NCBI RefSeq assembly: GCF_000002425.4
Contig: NC_037273.1
Span: 14,836,795-14,900,794, forward strand
Length of the DNA stretch: 64,000 nt
Source of the DNA: Physcomitrium patens
Taxonomy: Eukaryota > Streptophyta > Bryopsida > Funariales > Funariaceae
Reading direction: 5' to 3'
Shown in pieces: positions 57,851-64,000 of this stretch. The position numbers were made by a program, and so were the translations under genes. Every line of letters starts with the position of its first letter. Positions within the stretch are counted from its first letter, which is position 1. Under the pieces are notes generated by a model. It saw only the letters and a program-made list of their open reading frames with translations. It searched no databases and was not told where the DNA came from.

Positions 57851-59279
57851 AAAAGCTACTATTTATTTTTAGATGAAAATAAGAACATAGAGGCTAGAAA
57901 ATATTGACATTAGCTAGATTTGTCAATAACCATTGCAATTTTAATAATAAAAAAAAAACAACTAGATAGGGACAATAGATTCAATTGCCAAAAGAATACA
58001 TAAAAATAGATAGAATCAGAGAATGTCAAGGACATAAATTTGCTACTATTGTAGTAATGATGATGACCATAGCAAAACTAGAATTTTCTAATAGCCTCAA
58101 CGCTTCAAACAAAGAATATTATAGTAGTACTACTCCAACCATGAGTGTCGCCTTTCAAGAAAATATGAATCTAAGAAAAAGAATCCAATAAAATCCATCA
58201 CACGCTGCCAAAATAGAACAATATAGAGGAAAAATAAGCATCAAATTTAAGCTCTTTGATCCTCTATACAAGAAGAACAAAAAACAAGAACTAGAAATTG
58301 TTCTCTACATTATATGCTATTAGAACTAAGAACTCTTGACTCTTTGTGTTATGTATACATTGTAGTGCACCACTACTCTAATAAAAAAAAGAAAAAAAAC
58401 AACGTCAATCTGAAGTCAATGTTAGAATACATACAAGAGCCAAAAATTACATAGCTCTTTGAATCCTAACTTTGAAAAAAAAAATTGAGAGATAGTCACA
58501 ATAGAGCTCCAGATCCTTATCCACAATTCTTGCTACTTAAAAACTAGAGATTTGTCTTTCAAATTGTAAAATTAGGAAGAAAAAATATATGGCTTCAACA
58601 TGAATTTATCGATAATTCCTTCTCAATTTGTGGATCAACTTCCATTATTGACTTTCATATAAAGGAAGAAAAAAATTTGGCCTTACTCTTGTTTATTCAT
58701 GATTCTTTAGTCAATTGATTAATTCATCAAGAAGTTATTATCAATCACCAATATTTAGCAAAGTGATATGAAATCCAACTTTCAAAAAATATAATAATCT
58801 TAAGAAGTATGAAAATTCTTACAAAGAGGCATATTCTAACTATAATCTCATTTTTTTGGCTCATATAAGATTTTTGTACTTAAATAATCTTAAGTTATTA
58901 TTTTTGGTACTAAAATTATAATTAAGTTAATTCAATGACTCACATATGGCAGCTATCTTGAAAAATTTGCAAAAGAAAAGACTTTAAAAGAGATTTTTCT
59001 TCAAAATATTCTCTATTATAAAAAATAATTATGTGACCTCACAATTTCGTGCATACTAATGCTTGTAGCTTCAAACAAGCATATAGAGTTAGAAGAGATC
59101 ATAAGTGCTAATTTTATATTGGAATAAACAAATGATAACTTATCTTATAGAATAAATAGAAAGAAAAAAAAAATTAATTATATTATCAAAAAACTCAAGA
59201 ATCTATAAAAAAATAAAAATAATACTAAAAACTAAAAAGATGGTATTACTAAAATCCTCTTCTATATGAGTAGATATTG
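57851..59279. other. A/T-rich DNA, no recognised gene
   Basis: A 68-codon frame at 57985-58191 has no recognisable motif. Confidence 0.5.
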
Positions 59280-60400
59280 AATTATAAGCCTTTTAAGGCC
59301 TACATATTTGTTGGATTTCATAGTTGGTCTTTCTTGCACTAATATTAATTCATTGAAATAGCTCATCTTTCAGCTATATTACAAATATGAAGTTCATGTC
59401 TTTTATATTTTTAGAATATATTAAAATATTTTCTAGATAATTAATGAAAAAATTATTTAAAAAATTTTGAAAAAAATTATTCATTAGAAGTTAAAAAGTA
59501 GATAGTAAATTTAAGAGTCTAAAAATTATGATATTATATTTAAAATATCCACACCTAATATAAAATATAATCTTTTATTTATCTTCTTTTTTAATGTATA
59601 ATAGATTGTATGCTCCTTTTAGATCTATTTTTGTAGAGATTTGTATTTGATTCAATTATTAAAAAGTCTTAATATCAAAAATAGATAATACTTATTGTAT
59701 ATGGTGATCTTATTGATTTTTTGATAATCAACATAATATTGCAATGATCCATCTTTTTCTTTATAAATAAGATAGGAGTTTATATTGAAAATTTTAAATG
59801 GCATATGAAATTTTCATCTATATTCTTGTTGAATAATTTATTAAGTGTAGTCAACTTATTCTATATTAAGCTCGAAATGGGTCCAAATATTGCTTAAGCT
59901 TTTTCTTAAAGATTAATTAAATAATCTTAGAAATAATACTCTAAAAGAATATTTATATTTTTTTCTTAAAAATATCTTGATTACCTTGATAATGGCTTTG
60001 AATAGAGCTTTAAATCTTTCTACCATTAAAAATAGATATATTATAGATAGTAAAAGGTAATATTTCTTTTGAAATATGCATAAAAGCTCTTATATCTATT
60101 AATGAAGGTTTGGTTGTATTAAACTTATGACTTTCTACCTTGATAATTAAGATTTGATTTATGCTTAAGAAAAATCAAGATTACAAAAAAATTAGTCTAT
60201 TTTAAGATTATACTTCTCTAGCTATAGTAAATCTAAAATATTTCAATTAAAAAGAGATCCAATAACATTAAAAATTACTAAGCTATTATAACTACTAGTT
60301 ACATCTAAAAAAATGGTTTTATAGATAACATCTCTATAAGGCAATAAACAACTATCTATGACTTCTATATGCATAAGATAGGTTTTTTTGACTAAAAAAT
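59280..60400 (-). pseudogene. Very decayed chromovirus pol relic (copy G)
   Basis: The plus-strand text at 59390-59570 follows B at 26095-26260 position by position (TTTTTAGAATA..., TCTAGATAA, ATTCATTAGA..., the YLDD region), and 59590-59950 follows B's RT N-terminal part; 60000-60400 follows the protease-linker region of A (20950-21340). Nearly every difference is toward A/T. No frame remains. Confidence 0.7.
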
Positions 60401-61149
60401 TTCTTATTTTTTAATAAATTCTTTATTTATAAAATAAGAAGAGGCTTTAAAATCTAATAAGATAAAGACTTTTTAATTATTTGATTATAAATAAAGCAAG
60501 GTGAAGAATTTGAAGAAAGAATATGATCTTTAATGGTTGCATAAGATTCAAGTTATATGGTTCCTATTCTGATTGGATAAATTTGCTTTTAAATATATTA
60601 TCTTCTTTGGCAACCATACTCTTTATTTTGTGATTATATTACTTCTTTGGACAATGTTAAGTAATGTATTTAGGTTTTCTATAATATAAGTATAATTCTT
60701 TTTGATAATATAAAGTCTTTTGTACTCATTATGAAGTTTGAAATATATCGTATTAATTTGCATAAGTTCCAATCTTAATGAATATAATTTTAAAAACTTA
60801 AGAGTTATTACTATGACTTAGATTCTTTTTCTTTAATCAAATCTTTGTTTTTAGCATCTTTCATAAAGTTGATTGTTACGTTGTCATGTTCTAACACAAA
60901 TATATGGTGAAAAATGATAATATGGATCTTATTATAGAAGAGCCAAGTTAAAAGATAAAGTAAAAAAATATGGATAAAAGATAGGGAGGTAGTAAAACTT
61001 TTAGTAGTAATGCTGCCTTTTTAGAAAAGTGACTTCTACTTACTTTGTAGTGCCACAATTAAGGCAAAATAAAATAGATTGGAAAAATAAATGATATAGA
61101 CATCTTTAGAATAAAGTTAAGAGTAAATTCTAGCAAAACTTACTTAGAA
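60401..61149. other. A/T-rich DNA, possibly more of relic G
   Basis: It may continue the protease/gag side of the chromovirus relic, but no specific match could be read. Confidence 0.35.
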
Positions 61150-62350
61150 AAACTAGATATCGATACCCAAAGAGGGCTGGTTATGAACCAGGGTCGAAAT
61201 CAGACCCTGAGGTACAAAACTGAGTCTTGACGATGACTCCGGGACTCTTTGGCCAATCGAAGAGTAGGATTTGATAGAAGATTGGATAAGGTTTCTATGA
61301 GCATTGGTTTTGGATGATTTGAATTTGTATTAACTTTGTAAGAGCTTTGCAAAGTCAAGGTTTGTTTTGGATGACTTGGATTTTGTGAAATAAAATAGGA
61401 TTTACGTTTTGGATAATTTCAAGAGTTTTGTGATAGATCTACAAGTGAAATTTTGTAGGTTAATGGTTATAGTTGTTTTCAATATGTGTTTTGAATTTGA
61501 ACTCGATCTAATAGTTGAATTAAGAGTAATTGAGGTTTAAGTGGATCAAGGTCTCAGAAAGTAGAATTTTAGGTCTAGTGAGGGTTTTTAAGATTTCTTA
61601 CAATATACTAATTGGATTGGAGTGAAATTTAAATAAAAGGATACAAGACTTATTCTTTTATGCGTATGAAAATTTTGAGATCAATCAAATAATGAAATTG
61701 GATGAAATTGGGAGATATTGGCTCTGAGAGATTGATATCAAGGGTGGAGAAGGAGGCCGACCAATACATGAGCACATTTTTGAAGTTATCGTCTATTTGG
61801 TAAGTTCGATCCTTTTCAATTTTTTTTTGCTTATGTTCAACTTAGTGTTTAAGAAGTGTGCAAAATTTGAGTTAAGATCAATAGTTAATTCATTAGTTAT
61901 TGAGGTTTAAATCTGTTGTAGAAATTACTAGGATTTGGTTTAGGGTTTAGAGTTTGGTTAGGATTTGATTTAGGATATAGGGTTTGGTTTAGGATTTGGT
62001 TAGGATTTGATTAGGGTTTGAATAAGATTTAGATTTTGTTTTAAGATTTGGTTGGGGTTTGATTTAGGATTTGTTTAGGGTTTAGGATTTGGTTGGGGTT
62101 TGATTTAGGATTTGTTTAGGGTTTAGGATTTGGTTAGGATTTGATTTAGGATTTACAGTTTGGTTAGGATTTGATTAGGGTTTGAAAAGGATTTAGGATT
62201 TGATTTAAGGTTTGGTTGGAGTTTGGTTTAGGATTTATTTAGGATTTAGGGTTTGGTTAAGATTTGATTTCGGATTTAGAGTTTGGTTAGGATTTTATTC
62301 AAGATTTAGGATTTGGTTTAAGATTTGGTTAGGATTTGATTTAGGATTAG
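61150..62350 (-). repeat. Repeat family X, copy 3 (best preserved)
   Basis: In minus orientation relative to copies 1 and 2. 61160-61260 holds a G/C-rich block with the hairpin CAGGGTC-GAAATCA-GACCCTG. 61340-61400 contains two related units of TTTGGATGACTTGGATTTTG type. 61925-62347 is a minisatellite of GGATTTGGTTAGGATTTGAT-like units. The LTR of element D starts immediately after, at 62351. No protein-coding frame was found. Confidence 0.75.
61925..62347. repeat. Degenerate minisatellite (TTTAGGATTTGG-type units)
   Basis: About 420 bases of variable 10-24-base units built from GATTTAGG, GGTTTGG and TTTAGGGTTT. It contains scattered TTTAGGG, the plant telomere unit, but not in uninterrupted tandem. 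Confidence 0.85.
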
Positions 62351-63114
62351 TGTGATTGTCATTTTACTTATTCTATAATTTCTTTGAGAATAAACATCTA
62401 TAGGAGAATTGGAACACAAGAAAAGACTAAGTGCATGAGTTTTACTTATTAGGGTCACACAATTAACCATATTCCAAACCATTGAAATACTAAGAAATAC
62501 TACAACGCTTTCTACTAGTAACAATACTCCTTCATTAACTGATAACAAGAGTGCAACCCTGTACTCTCAAAAGTCCGCTCAAAACACAATAATTTCCATC
62601 CAACACTAGAATTAACAGATTTCATTCCAACAATTTGAATTCACATAATTTTTGTAATCACAGACTTCTTTTGTCAAAGCATACATAGCTCTCAATAAAC
62701 AACAATCATAATCTTTCAATAACTTCTCATATAATTCAATCACTCAATGCTCCAATTACATAATCAATAACTCATAAATCAATCTCTGATTTATTCTACA
62801 GACTCACTTCTCAGTATTCAAAAACTATCCATTACTCTTCAACAACAAAGAAAACAAACAAATAAAGAGGTAGCATGAAGCTTACCTTGGCTCATGACTA
62901 TCACAGTCTAGCTCTCCAACAAACTTCTACAACTACTACATAATTGCTCTTGATTTCCAGATTCTAACCATAAACCTATAACTAACCGCTTTTAATAACT
63001 AAATCAATCATCCGTCTTCATGAACTCACTATTCTATAGACTATTAATGTATTTTAGCAATATCTTATAGAAACAACTAATATCTATTCTACATAGCCTC
63101 ACTATCTGTGCAAC
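62351..63114 (-). repeat. 3' LTR of element D
   Basis: Starts TGTGATTGTCATTTTACTT and matches C's LTR at 13185 onward. The right end is placed at GTGCAACA by pairing with the TGTG start; it is approximate. The left flanking 5-mer is ATTAG, to be sought at D's other end. Confidence 0.68.
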
Positions 63115-63165
63115 ATCCTCGTAAACACACAATTGATTCCTATCTAAAAACTACTTAATAAAACT

Positions 63166-63381
63166 CTATATAGTTACGATTTCCTCTGGCCCACCCAATT
63201 GATCATTTGTTGCATTATCGAATGTGGATTCCATCGAATCTGATTCTAGATGTAAGTCTTCCTCCTCATCCAATCCGTCCATTGACTCCTTCCTAAACTG
63301 GTTTGAGAGATCTTCATTACACTGTCCCAATTCATGGACTGGAGCCTCCAATTTCAAGATCTGGACATCACTGAGTTCCAA
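63166..63381 (-). CDS. Small acidic ORF between integrase and 3' LTR of element D
   Basis: 71 codons, very rich in Glu and Asp (GLDEEEDLHLESDSMESTF). It lies where this element family usually has non-coding 3' sequence. No family was recognised. It may be an extra element gene, a remnant of the pol C-terminus, or chance. Confidence 0.3.
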   Translation of the reverse strand: MELSDVQILKLEAPVHELGQCNEDLSNQFRKESMDGLDEEEDLHLESDSMESTFDNATNDQLGGPEEIVTI

Positions 63382-63692
63382 TTGATGCTGCTATTGACTC
63401 ATCCATATTGAAACAACTTCAATCGGCACTTGTGACCAACTTCTCACTGTTAATTCTTAACTAGAACTACTACTCTCAAATATACAAGAAACACAAGAAA
63501 TGGCAGTCTCAAAAAAAAAAAAAAAAAAAAAAAAACTATAATAACACCACAGAATGACCTCTAACTAGTGCCCCACTCCTATTCTTTTACTACCTGGTGA
63601 TAATGACAACATGTTATCTATACTGTCCATTTCTCACCTCCCTTCCAAAAAATAATAATCCGTCTCGATTTTTATGTATTAAATAATCGTAA
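63382..63692 (-). other. 3' region of element D
   Basis: Includes an A(25) run at 63511-63535; no coding motif. Confidence 0.45.
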
Positions 63693-64000
63693 TCAGTTCC
63701 TATTAATACCGGTATTGAATCGATGGCCCATGAAATCCTCCAATTGAACAGATCCATTGAAAAAACCTTCAATCACCCGATACGGCCCATGCCAACAAAC
63801 TTGAAATTTGCTCAAAAAATGATTAAACCGGCTATCATATAGTAATACCAAATCATTGGGTATAAAATTCTTCAAATGCAGTTTACTATCATGGTAACTC
63901 TTCTTCGATTTTTGAGTTGCTTCCATGTGAAAAAGAGTTATAGCCCGTATTTCATCCAATTCCTCCAATTTTACGAACCAAGAGTGTAATGATTCGTTGT
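63693..64000 (-). CDS. Integrase C-terminal domain of element D (partial)
   Basis: The frame is open to the right edge (NESLHSWFVKLEELDEIRAI), then HMEATQKSKKSYHDSKL, LVLLYDSRFNHFLSKFQVCW and GPYRVIEGFFNGSVQLEDF: the SH3-like tail of Ty3/gypsy integrases. No stop within the visible part, unlike the same region of C (7110-6830), so D is the better preserved copy. The catalytic core lies outside. Confidence 0.8.
   Translation of the reverse strand, partial: NESLHSWFVKLEELDEIRAITLFHMEATQKSKKSYHDSKLHLKNFIPNDLVLLYDSRFNHFLSKFQVCWHGPYRVIEGFFNGSVQLEDFMGHRFNTGINRN

Larger units (their letters stand above)
62351..64000 (-). mobile_element. Element D, 3' end (same family as C)
   Basis: 3' LTR (62351 to about 63114), a 3' region and the integrase C-terminus running off the right edge. 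The LTR and integrase end align with element C. Confidence 0.8.

Noticed and set aside
61925-62347. Interstitial telomere array (TTTAGGG present)
   Set aside because: The TTTAGGG units are scattered in irregular TTTAGGATTTGG-type repeats, and the same minisatellite appears in copies 1 and 2 of repeat X, so it belongs to that family.
1-64000. CRISPR arrays, tRNA or rRNA genes
   Set aside because: No regularly spaced direct repeats, cloverleaf-type sequences or rRNA segments were recognised; the sequence is plant nuclear in character.

Overview
The window looks like nuclear DNA of a land plant, most likely a bryophyte (possibly a liverwort; this is an inference from one plant-type gene, from G/C-rich GGGA/TCCC microsatellites beside it and from the mix of LTR retrotransposons). 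Most of the 64 kb is nested, decayed LTR-retrotransposon DNA in a very A/T-rich background. I see one convincing host gene. No bacterial operons, rRNA, tRNA genes or CRISPR arrays were recognised.

Layout. 1-6658: minus-strand Ty3/gypsy element E (integrase at the left edge, RT-RNase H, gag-protease, 5' LTR 5411-6658). Its proteins resemble elements known mainly from basidiomycete fungi. 6659-13880: minus-strand element C (integrase, RT, protease, gag, PBS, 5' LTR), a Tat/Athila-like Ty3/gypsy. 13900-16030: plus-strand, strongly A/T-shifted relic F of the E family. 16080-21340: minus-strand chromovirus A. 21340-28442: minus-strand chromovirus B, split by a solo LTR of family E (22214-23547, 4-bp target duplication). 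28465-28585: inverted piece of the chromovirus LTR. 28600-32470: A/T-rich DNA with repeat family X copy 1. 32480-36150 and 36450-37150: base composition closer to genic DNA, but only one weak coding candidate. 38225-42389: complete-ended Ty1/copia element that has lost its protease and RT cores. 42390-45440: A/T-rich DNA.

45940-49698 (minus): the host gene. Two exons join in phase to give about 850 residues, starting MGVCYSR (an acylation-type N terminus), with a tandem Cys-rich repeat and an SSDLFEI motif like that of PHYTOCHROME KINASE SUBSTRATE and some other plant signalling adaptors. 49700-51400 is its upstream region with G-quadruplex-type microsatellites.

51400-55700: intergenic. 55705-56174: plus-strand copia integrase relic. 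56850-57850 and 61150-62350: copies 2 and 3 of repeat family X, in opposite orientations. 59280-60400: a third, very decayed chromovirus pol relic. 62351-64000: 3' LTR and integrase end of element D, same family as C.

A common thread is decay by C-to-T/G-to-A transitions. All four premature stops read in element E can be explained this way, lost catalytic Asp residues are mostly Asp-to-Asn, and copies of the same repeat differ mainly by transitions. This fits deamination of methylated cytosines in silenced repeats. Coordinates of relic edges are estimates by eye.
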